Shown piece after piece: positions 1 to 6,359 of a DNA stretch of 6,359 nucleotides. The notes under the pieces are model-generated. The model was not told the origin of the DNA. It worked only from the letters and a program-made list of their open reading frames with translations, and did not search any database. The translations under genes and the position numbers were made by a program. The first letter of the stretch is position 1, and the number at the start of each line of letters is the position of its first letter. This DNA is from an uncultured Flavobacteriia bacterium (GTDB lineage: Bacteria > Bacteroidota > Bacteroidia > Flavobacteriales > Flavobacteriaceae), in NCBI GenBank assembly GCA_946482495.1, contig CAMLRV010000137.1, positions 1-6,359 of the forward strand. Direction: 5' to 3'.

Positions 1-1
1 A

Positions 2-49
2 TTACGTTTTTTAAACGAAATGATAAAAGAAGAAATAGGAAAGACTTAA
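2..49 (+). CDS. Possible 3' end of an upstream gene (partial)
   Basis: In this frame the window opens with LRFLNEMIKEEIGKT and then a TAA stop at 47-49. The short charged, helix-like tail reads like a natural protein C-terminus, and the stop lies before the promoter at 81-110, as expected for the end of a preceding gene. Only 15 codons are visible, so the product cannot be identified. The other open frame (codons from base 1 to a TAG at 91-93) is more lysine/arginine-rich and would run through the promoter, so it is less likely. The third frame stops at 12-14. The call rests on context and composition only. Confidence 0.35.
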   Translation, partial: LRFLNEMIKEEIGKT

Positions 50-72
50 AACATAAGCAATTAGTTTACTTA

Positions 73-106
73 CTATACGCTTTGAACGTATAGAATTTAG
101 CGTATA
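73..106. repeat. Nested inverted repeats over the lepA promoter
   Basis: CTATACG at 73-79 is followed after 7 bases by its exact reverse complement CGTATAG at 87-93, placing the -33 box (81-84) in the spacer. The left arm also fits a second partner: TATACGCT at 74-81 is the exact reverse complement of AGCGTATA at 99-106, which overlaps the -7 box. CGTATA therefore occurs twice in direct orientation, at 87 and 101, 14 bases apart. The layout could be an operator for a dimeric regulator, or two alternative hairpins at the 3' end of the upstream transcript. No clear T-run follows either stem, so a simple terminator is not well supported. Confidence 0.5.
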
Positions 107-110
107 TTTG
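81..110 (+). promoter_or_regulatory. Bacteroidota-type promoter of lepA
   Basis: TTTG at 81-84 and TATATTTG at 103-110 are separated by 18 bases. This matches the known primary promoter pattern of Bacteroidota (TTG or TTTG at -33, about 17-23 bases, then TAnnTTTG at -7). Transcription should begin a few bases past 110, around 115-119. That is where the long-range stem of the leader begins, giving a lepA 5' untranslated region of roughly 140 bases. The start site is inferred from box position only. Confidence 0.7.
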
Positions 111-118
111 CAGATTAA

Positions 119-240
119 TTGTCTTGTTTTTTCGGTATTGCGTTAGGGAGTGAAGCGGCATCCTTTTATGGAATGAAATGGAATAAAAGATAGAGCGAAA
201 AGCCCGACCCGAAGGGAAACGCCCAAAACAGACAAGACAA
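119..240 (+). ncRNA. Structured RNA element in the lepA 5' leader
   Basis: TTGTCTTGT (119-127) pairs perfectly with ACAAGACAA (232-240). The stem can continue with 128-129/230-231 and, past a bulged C229, with 130-132/226-228. Inside it, GCGTT (140-144) pairs with AACGC (218-222). A hairpin joins 160-169 to 183-191 with one bulged C at 162, and CCC (208-210) can pair with GGG (214-216) across a GAA loop. The segment around 151-205 (GAAGCGGCATCCTTTT, then AAAAGATAGAGCG and AGCCCGACCC) matches from memory a structured element common in Flavobacterium genomes. It may correspond to the Rfam Flavo-1 motif, but I could not verify that. No T-run follows the closing stem on the + strand, so transcripts should read on into lepA. 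It may be a cis-acting leader, or a stabilising or processed RNA. Confidence 0.5.
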
Positions 241-260
241 AAAATTGATACAAAGAAGAA

Positions 261-2057
261 ATGAAGCACATTAGAAATTTTTGCATTATTGCACATATTG
301 ACCACGGGAAAAGTACCTTAGCGGATAGACTTTTAGGCGCTACACAAACGGTAACGGCTAGAGAAGAAAAAGCGCAGTTATTAGATAATATGGACTTGGA
401 GCGTGAGCGTGGAATTACCATTAAAAGTCACGCCATTCAAATGGAATATAAATATAAAGGAGAAGATTATATCTTAAACCTTATTGATACTCCAGGTCAC
501 GTGGATTTCTCGTATGAGGTTTCTCGTTCTATTGCCGCTTGTGAAGGCGCGTTGTTAATTGTAGATGCGGCGCAAAGTATCCAAGCGCAAACCATTTCAA
601 ATTTATATTTAGCTTTAGATAACGATTTAGAAATTATTCCGGTTTTAAATAAAGTTGATTTACCATCAGCCAATCCGGAAGAAGTTTCAGATGATATTAT
701 CGATTTATTAGGTTGCGATTTAGAAGATATTATTCACGCATCTGGTAAAACAGGTTTTGGTGTAGAAAATATTTTAGCAGCGATTATCGAAAAAATTCCA
801 GCACCAAAGGGAAATAAAGATGAACCATTACAGGCCTTAATTTTCGATTCACACTACAATCCGTTTAGAGGAATTGAAGTTATTTATCGTGTGGTAAATG
901 GGGAAATCAAAAAAGGTCAGAAAATTAAATTCATGGCCACTGGAAAAGAATATTATGCAGATGAAATTGGAACGTTGAAATTAAATCAAGTTCCTAAAAA
1001 TGTCGTTTCAACTGGTGATGTTGGATATTTAATTTCTGGAATTAAAGAAGCGAAAGAAGTAAAAGTTGGGGATACCATTACAGATGCCGTTCAGCCAACT
1101 ACCAATATGATTACAGGTTTTGAAGACGTAAAGCCAATGGTATTTGCTGGAATTTATCCTGTTGATACAGAAGATTACGAAGATTTACGTGCTTCAATGG
1201 AAAAATTACAATTAAACGATGCGTCGTTAGTTTTTGCTCCAGAAAGTTCAGCTGCTTTAGGTTTTGGTTTCCGTTGTGGATTCTTAGGAATGTTACACAT
1301 GGAAATTATCCAAGAACGTTTAGAGCGTGAGTTTGATATGACGGTTATTACAACGGTTCCTAACGTTTCGTATTTGGCTTACACTAAAAAAGAACCAGAT
1401 ACCCCAATTATTGTTAACAATCCAAGTGATTTACCAGACGCAACTAAATTAGATCGTGTGGAAGAACCATTTATTAAAGCGACTATCATTACAAAAGCAG
1501 ATTTCGTAGGAAACGTAATGAGTTTGTGTATTGAAAAACGTGGGTTAATAACCAATCAAACATATTTAACTACCGAGCGTGTAGAATTAAATTTCGATAT
1601 GCCTTTAGCGGAAATTGTATTTGATTTTTACGACAGATTAAAAACAGTTTCTAAGGGTTATGCTTCTTTTGATTATCATCCAATTGGAATGAGAGAATCG
1701 AAATTAGTAAAAATGGACATTTTATTAAACGCCAATCAATTAGATGCACTTTCGGCATTAATTCATGCGGATAATGCATATAATATTGGTAAGAAAATGT
1801 GTGAAAAATTACGTGAGTTAATTCCACGTCAGCAATTTGAAATTCCAATTCAAGCTTCAATTGGAGCTAAAATTATTGCGCGTGAAACCATTAAAGCACT
1901 TCGAAAAGACGTAACTGCAAAATGTTATGGAGGAGATATTTCTCGTAAACGTAAATTACTTGAAAAACAGAAAAAAGGTAAAAAACGTATGCGTCAAGTA
2001 GGAAATGTTGAAATTCCACAAGAAGCATTTATGGCAGTTCTAAAATTGAATGATTAA
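261..2057 (+). CDS. lepA: Elongation factor 4 (LepA/EF4), translational GTPase
   Basis: The 598-residue product has the usual length (the E. coli protein has 599). LepA is a ribosome-binding GTPase related to EF-G that affects initiation and elongation under stress. All GTPase motifs are present: AHIDHGKS at 11-18, switch I RGITIK at 50-55, DTPGH at 76-80 with catalytic His80, NKVD at 130-133 and SGK at 161-163. Next come the beta-barrel domain (about 190-280) and the EF-G III-like region with [16 protein letters not shown] near 330-347. The LepA-only C-terminal domain follows, with its [16 protein letters not shown] signature and the IPQEAF tail near 550-592. EF-G domain IV is absent, as is normal. 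An in-frame TGA at 246-248 excludes upstream starts, and [16 protein letters not shown] is a typical LepA N-terminus. The start is preceded by AAAGAAGAA rather than a clear Shine-Dalgarno sequence, as is common in this phylum. The gene is intact and appears monocistronic, with its own promoter and a structured leader. Confidence 0.98.
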   Translation: MKHIRNFCIIAHIDHGKSTLADRLLGATQTVTAREEKAQLLDNMDLERERGITIKSHAIQMEYKYKGEDYILNLIDTPGHVDFSYEVSRSIAACEGALLIVDAAQSIQAQTISNLYLALDNDLEIIPVLNKVDLPSANPEEVSDDIIDLLGCDLEDIIHASGKTGFGVENILAAIIEKIPAPKGNKDEPLQALIFDSHYNPFRGIEVIYRVVNGEIKKGQKIKFMATGKEYYADEIGTLKLNQVPKNVVSTGDVGYLISGIKEAKEVKVGDTITDAVQPTTNMITGFEDVKPMVFAGIYPVDTEDYEDLRASMEKLQLNDASLVFAPESSAALGFGFRCGFLGMLHMEIIQERLEREFDMTVITTVPNVSYLAYTKKEPDTPIIVNNPSDLPDATKLDRVEEPFIKATIITKADFVGNVMSLCIEKRGLITNQTYLTTERVELNFDMPLAEIVFDFYDRLKTVSKGYASFDYHPIGMRESKLVKMDILLNANQLDALSALIHADNAYNIGKKMCEKLRELIPRQQFEIPIQASIGAKIIARETIKALRKDVTAKCYGGDISRKRKLLEKQKKGKKRMRQVGNVEIPQEAFMAVLKLND

Positions 2058-2082
2058 GTAAGAAATAAAGCACAATATTTAA

Positions 2083-2121
2083 AATGATTCGTAATAAAAA
2101 TTTATTTTTTTACGAATCATT
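2083..2121 (+). terminator. Probable lepA transcription terminator
   Basis: AATGATTCGTAA (2083-2094) and TTACGAATCATT (2110-2121) form a perfect 12-bp stem, starting 25 bases after the lepA stop. The A/T-rich loop can pair further (2096-2101 with 2104-2109) if T2095 bulges. The tract after the stem on the + strand (TGTTATCT) is only partly T-rich. On the - strand the stem is followed by TT and then AAATATTG, so termination from the right is also weak. Stem length and position favour a terminator or 3'-end stabiliser for lepA. Confidence 0.6.
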
Positions 2122-2151
2122 GTTATCTATAATAGAATTTTATTAGATTTA
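2120..2151 (+). promoter_or_regulatory. Candidate promoter of the T9SS surface protein gene
   Basis: TTG at 2120-2122, 21 bases, then TAGATTTA at 2144-2151. This matches the Bacteroidota TTG/TAnnTTTG pattern except for the last base of the -7 box. The -33 TTG overlaps the foot of the terminator stem. It is the best match I found in the 127-base gap, but the A/T-rich context makes chance matches easy. No Shine-Dalgarno sequence precedes the ATG at 2185. Confidence 0.35.
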
Positions 2152-2184
2152 TAAAAAATGTGTGCTTAACCCCTAAGTATAATT

Positions 2185-2235
2185 ATGAAAAAAATTGTAT
2201 TCTATTTACTGTTGTTTTCGACAGTTACATTTTCT
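2185..2235 (+). other. Sec signal peptide of the surface protein
   Basis: Residues 1-17 are MKKIVFYLLLFSTVTFS: two lysines, a hydrophobic core and a polar end, with likely cleavage before Gln18. There is no lipobox cysteine, so this is not a lipoprotein. A mature N-terminal glutamine right after cleavage is frequent in Flavobacteriaceae exports. The cleavage site is judged by eye. Confidence 0.85.
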
Positions 2236-5200
2236 CAATCGATAACCGTAGATAATACCACAAATTCTCCAGCAGATTTAGTGAATTTATTATTAGGGAA
2301 TTCGTGTGTAACGGTTACAAATATTTCTATTTCTTCCAATCAAGCAGTGGCTTATTTTAACAGAAATGGTTCTGCATTTCCTATTAATGAGGGAGTAATC
2401 ATTAGAAATGGAATTGCTACTCAAACTCAAGGAATTTATACAGGAACAAATTTAAGTAGTTCCGTTAATACGGCAGGAGATGCGTATTTACAAACGTTAA
2501 GTAATGCTAATGGAGGAACTAGTCCGATTGTGGATGTGGAATATTTAGAGTTTGATTTTGTGCCAATATCAAATAGTTTTAGTTTTGATTTCTTATTTGC
2601 ATCCAACGAATATGGATATTATCAATGTGAGTTCAGTGACGTTTTTGCTTTCGTATTAACAGATTTAGTAACAAATGTTTCTACTAATATTGCTTTAATT
2701 CCAGGGACAAATACTCCAGTAACAGTAACAAATATTAGAAATAGTATTTATAACGATCCGTCAAGTCCAAACAATACTTGTTTGTCAGCCAATCCTGGTT
2801 TTTTTGATATTTATAATGTGGGTAATCCTGCCGCAACATTAAACATGAGAGGACAAACTAAGGTGATGAATGCCTCATCAGCAGTAATTCCAAATAGATC
2901 ATATAAAATTAGACTAGTTATTGGCGATTATGGAAATTCTAGTTTTGATTCGTCAGTTTTTATTTCAGGTGGAAGTTTTACAAATACCTTAGATTTAGGA
3001 GCAGATCAAATAATTTGTGCAGGAAACACGGCTGTTTTAGATACTCAATTAGATAACACTTATACTTATCAATGGTATCAAAACGGAAATCCTGTTGGAG
3101 GAAACACGCCAACTTACACTATTAACGGTCCAGGAACTTATATGGTTGAAGTGACTAAAGGAAGTTGTTTTTTAACCGATACCATTGTATTTAATGACTT
3201 AGCGGTATCTAACCCAGTTAATTTGCAAACTTGTAATACAGGTGCAGCAAGTTATACGTTTGATTTAACGGCAAACAACGAAGCACAATTAGGAATTGAT
3301 AATACTATTTATGATGTAGTTTATTATGCTTCAATGGCAGATGTAACCTCAAATACACCAATAGCAACTCCAAATAATTTTACTACGGTATCAGGTCAAA
3401 CGATATATGTAAAAATTTTCAATGCCGTGGCAAATCAATTTTGTGATGCTGTGTATCAATTCGATTTACTAATAAATGCCACAGTAAATGCTACTCAGCC
3501 AGCGAATGTACAGCTTTGTGAAACTGCTGGAAGTACTTTTTATTTTTTATCGAACTTGGATTCAGATGTTTTAAATGGTCAATTAGGTTACACGGTTTTA
3601 TATTATACAAATCAAGCAGATGCTATTGCAGGAAATGGTGCGGTAATTTCTCAAGTTGATATTCCAAATGGTACTACAACAGTAACAGTTTGGATAAGAA
3701 TGCAAGACAGTACAAATCCAGCTTGTTTTGATGTTACCAGTGTTGATATTATTGTAAATCCTTTACCACCAATTGATACTTTAACTAATCAGTTAGAATG
3801 TCACGATTTTACGTTGCCTACTTTAACCAATGGAAATTACTTTTCTGGGCCGAATGGTACAGGTACTGCTTATGCTGCTGGTGATATAATTGATGTTGGA
3901 GGAACTTATTTTATTTTTAACGGACCAGACGCAAATGGTTGTACGAATGAAACTAGTTTTTCAATCACATTAATTGATGAATATATTCCAGTTTTAGATC
4001 ATTGTGGTACGTTTACAGTTCCGCCACCTCCAGAAAATGTTGGGGCTTTTTATACAGCTGCGGGCGGACCAACGGGTTCAGGAACTTTAATTCCTGTGGG
4101 AACCGAGTTTACTAATACTACGTCATCAAGTATTGTTCAAACGATATTTTATTATGCTGAAGTGAATAATGTGTTTTGTACAGATCAACAATTTGATATT
4201 AATATTCATCCAGTACCATTAGCAGACGATCCTTCTGATGTTACCTTTTGTAATTCGTACACATTACCTGCATTAACAAATGGAAATTATTATACTGCTT
4301 CAGGTGGTGGAGGTGCACTATTAAATGCCGGAGATAGCGTTACAACTTCTCAAATAATATATGTGTATAATGCTAGTTCTTTTACAGATGCATATGGTAA
4401 TACTGGATTTTGTATTGTTGAAAATCCATTTCAAGTAAATATTGTAGATACTTCCCTTTTCACAACTGTTTTTGGATGTGCAAGTTATACTTTACCTGCT
4501 ATTACTTTTGGGGGGTATTATACACAACCAATGGGAGGTGGAACACAAATTGATCCAAATATTCCAATTACCAATTCTCAAGTAGTTTACTATTATACCA
4601 ATACAACTGTTCTACCAAATTGTACCGATAATTTGAATTATAATATTGTAATTCATCCGCTACCTTTAGTAGACGCCATTCCAGATGGCTCTCATTGTGG
4701 ACAATTTGTTTTACCAGTTTTAACAAATGGAACATATTATACTTTAGCAGGTGGGCCTTCAACTCCAGGGCAACAACAACTGTTTGCTGGAAATTTAATT
4801 GATTTGACAGGAATACATATTAATCCAGGAACATATTATGTTTATAATGAACAAATTCATAATAATCCAGATAGTACGCAGTCAATTTGTGTAAATGAAG
4901 ATCCTTTTACAATTAGTATAATTCCGTTGCCTCCAGTTGATCCTAAAAACTCTTATACTACTTGTAATACATATAGTATTCCGCAACCAACTTTAGGTCA
5001 AATTTATACGGAACCAAATGGACCAAACGGAACAGGGACAGTAGTATCTCCGACTCAGATATTTAACTTTTCACATACATTCTATATTTATAGTTTTGAT
5101 GCAAGTTCTGGTTGTGCCGCAGATATTCCTTTTACTATTACCTATATTGGAAATGATTTGCCAGATTATACTAATGTGAATGTTTGTGAAAGTCAAAATT

Positions 5201-6359
5201 ATACGTTGCCAGCCTTAACACATGTGGCACCATCACCTATTAATTATACGATTGGGTATTATTATGATCAAGCAGGAACAACTCCGGTACCAAATGGAAC
5301 AGTTTTCAATACGCCAAATACAACAACAACTATTTGGGTAGTAGCTCAAAATGGAGATAGAGATATTTGTATTTCTACGGATAGTTTTGATGTAATTGTT
5401 TCTGAAACCCCAAACTTAAGTACTTTAGGATTAGTTTTCGATACAGAAGAATGTGGTACTTATGTGTTGCCAACATTACCAACAGTTCCATATAATATTG
5501 GTTATTTTTCTCAGCCTAATGGTGTAGGTCCAATAACTAATTTAAGTATTATAAACAATACAGGTACTCCTGGGAATCCACCTGCTACACCACAAACGTA
5601 TACATATTACGTTTACGCTTCTGCAACTAATAATGCCAATTGTAATGATGAGCAACCATTCACTTTTACAGTTTACCCACTATTAAATATTACCTTACAA
5701 GGCGGAATTATTTGTGTGGACCCTATTACAAATGTAGCCATCAATACGTATACTATTCATACTGGATTAAGTCCAGCTCAATTTACAGTAAACTGGTATT
5801 TAAATGGAACTTTAATGGGTACTGGTCCAAGTTATACTGCTTCTCAAGCTGGAATTTATGATGTAGAGTTTATTAAACTTACGCCAGATGTTGGACCAAA
5901 TTGTAACTATAATAATACTACTGTTGAGGTTGTAGCTTCGAGTCCAGCAGTGGCTAACTTTACGGTAAGTTCTGAGTTTGACACCAACAATACTTTTATT
6001 ACTATAAATATAACAAATGGTTTAGGAAATTATTTATATCAGTTAGAATATCCTGATGGAACTACATCAACTTTCCAACCGAGTAATACATTTACGAATT
6101 TAGAACCTGGAGAATATTTTGTGAATATTTATGACACATTAGGAGATTGTGCTCCAACGAGAGTAGGACCAATTTATATCGTAAATTATCCTAATTATTT
6201 TACTCCTAATGGAGATGGAATTCACGATACTTGGAATATTTCGAATTTAGCGCAACAACCAGGTAGTCTGATTTCTATTTTTGATAGATATGGTAAATTT
6301 ATTAAACAAATTTCCCCAGCTGGAATAGGATGGGATGGAAAATTTAACGGTAAAGATTT
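2185..6359 (+). CDS. Large T9SS-exported choice-of-anchor L surface protein, type B sorting domain (3' partial)
   Basis: The frame is open for 1391 codons to the window edge. An in-frame TAA at 2167-2169 makes ATG 2185 the first usable start. In order the product has a signal peptide (about 1-17), a choice-of-anchor L domain (about 30-265), an Ig-like module (about 269-338) and two long repeats (344-528). Eight shorter repeats follow (529-1165), then a second Ig-like module (about 1168-1252), a beta-rich linker domain (1253-1332) and a type B T9SS C-terminal domain (1334 on). The protein should pass the inner membrane by Sec and the outer membrane by T9SS, ending on the surface or in the medium. 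This family is generally annotated as adhesin-like or gliding-associated; the ligand is unknown and no enzyme motif is visible. There are 28 cysteines, 24 of them in regular pairs, and lysine and arginine are almost absent from 269-1252. By comparison with type B domains, about 30 residues are missing at the 3' end. Confidence 0.93.
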   Translation, partial: MKKIVFYLLLFSTVTFSQSITVDNTTNSPADLVNLLLGNSCVTVTNISISSNQAVAYFNRNGSAFPINEGVIIRNGIATQTQGIYTGTNLSSSVNTAGDAYLQTLSNANGGTSPIVDVEYLEFDFVPISNSFSFDFLFASNEYGYYQCEFSDVFAFVLTDLVTNVSTNIALIPGTNTPVTVTNIRNSIYNDPSSPNNTCLSANPGFFDIYNVGNPAATLNMRGQTKVMNASSAVIPNRSYKIRLVIGDYGNSSFDSSVFISGGSFTNTLDLGADQIICAGNTAVLDTQLDNTYTYQWYQNGNPVGGNTPTYTINGPGTYMVEVTKGSCFLTDTIVFNDLAVSNPVNLQTCNTGAASYTFDLTANNEAQLGIDNTIYDVVYYASMADVTSNTPIATPNNFTTVSGQTIYVKIFNAVANQFCDAVYQFDLLINATVNATQPANVQLCETAGSTFYFLSNLDSDVLNGQLGYTVLYYTNQADAIAGNGAVISQVDIPNGTTTVTVWIRMQDSTNPACFDVTSVDIIVNPLPPIDTLTNQLECHDFTLPTLTNGNYFSGPNGTGTAYAAGDIIDVGGTYFIFNGPDANGCTNETSFSITLIDEYIPVLDHCGTFTVPPPPENVGAFYTAAGGPTGSGTLIPVGTEFTNTTSSSIVQTIFYYAEVNNVFCTDQQFDINIHPVPLADDPSDVTFCNSYTLPALTNGNYYTASGGGGALLNAGDSVTTSQIIYVYNASSFTDAYGNTGFCIVENPFQVNIVDTSLFTTVFGCASYTLPAITFGGYYTQPMGGGTQIDPNIPITNSQVVYYYTNTTVLPNCTDNLNYNIVIHPLPLVDAIPDGSHCGQFVLPVLTNGTYYTLAGGPSTPGQQQLFAGNLIDLTGIHINPGTYYVYNEQIHNNPDSTQSICVNEDPFTISIIPLPPVDPKNSYTTCNTYSIPQPTLGQIYTEPNGPNGTGTVVSPTQIFNFSHTFYIYSFDASSGCAADIPFTITYIGNDLPDYTNVNVCESQNYTLPALTHVAPSPINYTIGYYYDQAGTTPVPNGTVFNTPNTTTTIWVVAQNGDRDICISTDSFDVIVSETPNLSTLGLVFDTEECGTYVLPTLPTVPYNIGYFSQPNGVGPITNLSIINNTGTPGNPPATPQTYTYYVYASATNNANCNDEQPFTFTVYPLLNITLQGGIICVDPITNVAINTYTIHTGLSPAQFTVNWYLNGTLMGTGPSYTASQAGIYDVEFIKLTPDVGPNCNYNNTTVEVVASSPAVANFTVSSEFDTNNTFITINITNGLGNYLYQLEYPDGTTSTFQPSNTFTNLEPGEYFVNIYDTLGDCAPTRVGPIYIVNYPNYFTPNGDGIHDTWNISNLAQQPGSLISIFDRYGKFIKQISPAGIGWDGKFNGKD
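2272..2979 (+). other. Choice-of-anchor L domain
   Basis: Residues about 30-265 follow the family's landmarks in order: LVNLLLGNSCVTVTNIS near the start, a NEGVIIRNG turn (68-76), LEFDFVP (121-127), FLFASNEY (136-143), FSDVFAFVL, then NIALIPGTNTPVTVTNI, and IRLVIGDYGNSSFDSSVFI close to the end. The family is defined by proteins that carry one of several alternative C-terminal anchoring or sorting signals, here T9SS type B. It holds three cysteines (41, 148, 199), outside the paired scheme of the rest of the protein. Its biochemical role is not known to me. Confidence 0.85.
3214..3768 (+). repeat. Two long (about 94-residue) type A repeats in the surface protein
   Basis: Residues 344-438 and 439-528 share one plan: an opening LQTC or VQLC, an F/Y-rich strand with a D/N-rich turn, a VVYYASMADV or TVLYYTNQADA segment, a strand such as IYVKIF or VTVWIRM, then a second cysteine and a closing hydrophobic strand. 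Cysteines sit at 350/420 and 445/514, and the first cysteines are 95 residues apart. The copies are diverged at the DNA level, so the duplication is old. They are probably Ig-like beta-sandwiches, inferred from strand pattern only. Confidence 0.7.
3769..5679 (+). repeat. Eight type B repeats (about 68-89 residues each) in the surface protein
   Basis: Each unit opens with C-x-x-(F/Y)-x-(L/V/I)-P (one extra residue in unit 7) and carries a YYT-like strand. It closes with a second cysteine followed by a strand such as FDINIHP or FTISIIP. Opening cysteines are at residues 539, 607, 689, 765, 838, 927, 1001 and 1090; closing cysteines are at 586, 665, 743, 813, 902, 977, 1062 and 1153. Several junctions carry a PLPP or HPxPL linker. 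Units 1, 3 and 5 share LTNG-(N/T)-Y after the opening motif and the even ones do not. I do not recognise a named family for these units. They probably form a rod of small beta domains that displays the N-terminal domain away from the cell. Confidence 0.75.
6184..6357 (+). other. Type B T9SS C-terminal sorting domain (truncated by window edge)
   Basis: From residue 1334 the sequence reads NYPNYFTPNGDGIHDTWNI, then ISIFDRYGKFIKQI and GWDGKFNGKD, the standard signature of the CHU_C / gliding-motility C-terminal domain (type B CTD). It directs export through the T9SS outer-membrane translocon, as in SprB-type adhesins. The usual ending (a YWF strand and a basic SLKR-like tail) lies beyond the window. 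Unlike the repeats before it, this domain is rich in lysine. Confidence 0.93.

Noticed and set aside
173..193. Tiny upstream open frame MKWNKR in the lepA leader, a possible attenuator peptide
   Set aside because: It sits wholly within the loop and 3' arm of the 160-191 hairpin, has no ribosome-binding signal, lacks a run of one codon type, and is flanked by other chance ATGs (168, 178) that stop at once.
119..248. Reading the long-range stem before lepA as an intrinsic terminator of the upstream gene
   Set aside because: On the + strand the closing arm is followed by A-rich, not T-rich, sequence. The arms are more than 100 bases apart, and the promoter at 81-110 lies upstream, so read-through into lepA is required.
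66..421. Two overlapping minus-strand open frames (66-305 and 143-421), one with a signal-peptide-like hydrophobic start
   Set aside because: Both lie antisense to the lepA promoter, leader and the highly conserved lepA GTPase-coding start. The hydrophobic run is the reverse complement of A-rich codons. They resemble no protein I know.
1651..1860. Minus-strand open frame of 69 codons inside lepA
   Set aside because: It is antisense to well-conserved lepA codons, with no promoter and no recognisable domain.
4568..4762. Minus-strand open frame of 64 codons inside the repeat region
   Set aside because: It is antisense to a continuous 1391-codon frame with coherent repeats, and its content is the reverse complement of repeat codons.
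2185..6359. Surface protein as a SprB-type repeat adhesin or a polysaccharide-degrading enzyme
   Set aside because: No SprB repeat signature, catalytic motif or carbohydrate-binding module is visible. Only the sorting domain is shared with SprB-type proteins.

Overview
The window looks like ordinary chromosome from a member of the Flavobacteriaceae (Bacteroidota), probably Flavobacterium or a close relative. The evidence is AT-rich DNA with TTA/AAT/AAA-rich codon use, a promoter of the Bacteroidota type (TTTG, then TAnnTTTG) and no Shine-Dalgarno sequences. A very large secreted protein also ends in the C-terminal sorting domain of the type IX secretion system (T9SS), which is confined to the Bacteroidota group.

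Layout. Bases 1-49 probably hold the last codons of an upstream gene. Bases 50-118 carry a good promoter whose boxes are threaded through nested inverted repeats. Bases 119-240 form a highly structured leader, closed by a long-range stem, that resembles a structured element I recall recurring in Flavobacterium genomes. Bases 261-2057 are a complete lepA gene (elongation factor 4, a ribosome-bound translational GTPase). A 12-bp perfect stem follows it as the likely terminator. A gene on the same strand starts at 2185 and stays open to the window edge, with 1391 codons visible. It encodes a signal peptide, a choice-of-anchor L domain, twelve Ig-like or repeat modules with exactly two cysteines each, a cysteine-poor linker domain and most of a type B T9SS sorting domain. 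Roughly 30 C-terminal residues are probably missing.

Functional relationship. lepA is a housekeeping translation gene. The second gene is a cell-surface or released adhesin-like protein. The two share a strand but appear to be separate transcription units, since a terminator-like stem and a candidate promoter lie between them. I see no mobile element, CRISPR array, tRNA, rRNA or multi-gene defence system.

Most worth a second look are the structured lepA leader, the strict two-cysteine modularity of the exported protein, its 415-residue stretch with no lysine or arginine, and an apparent two-module super-repeat inside its array.
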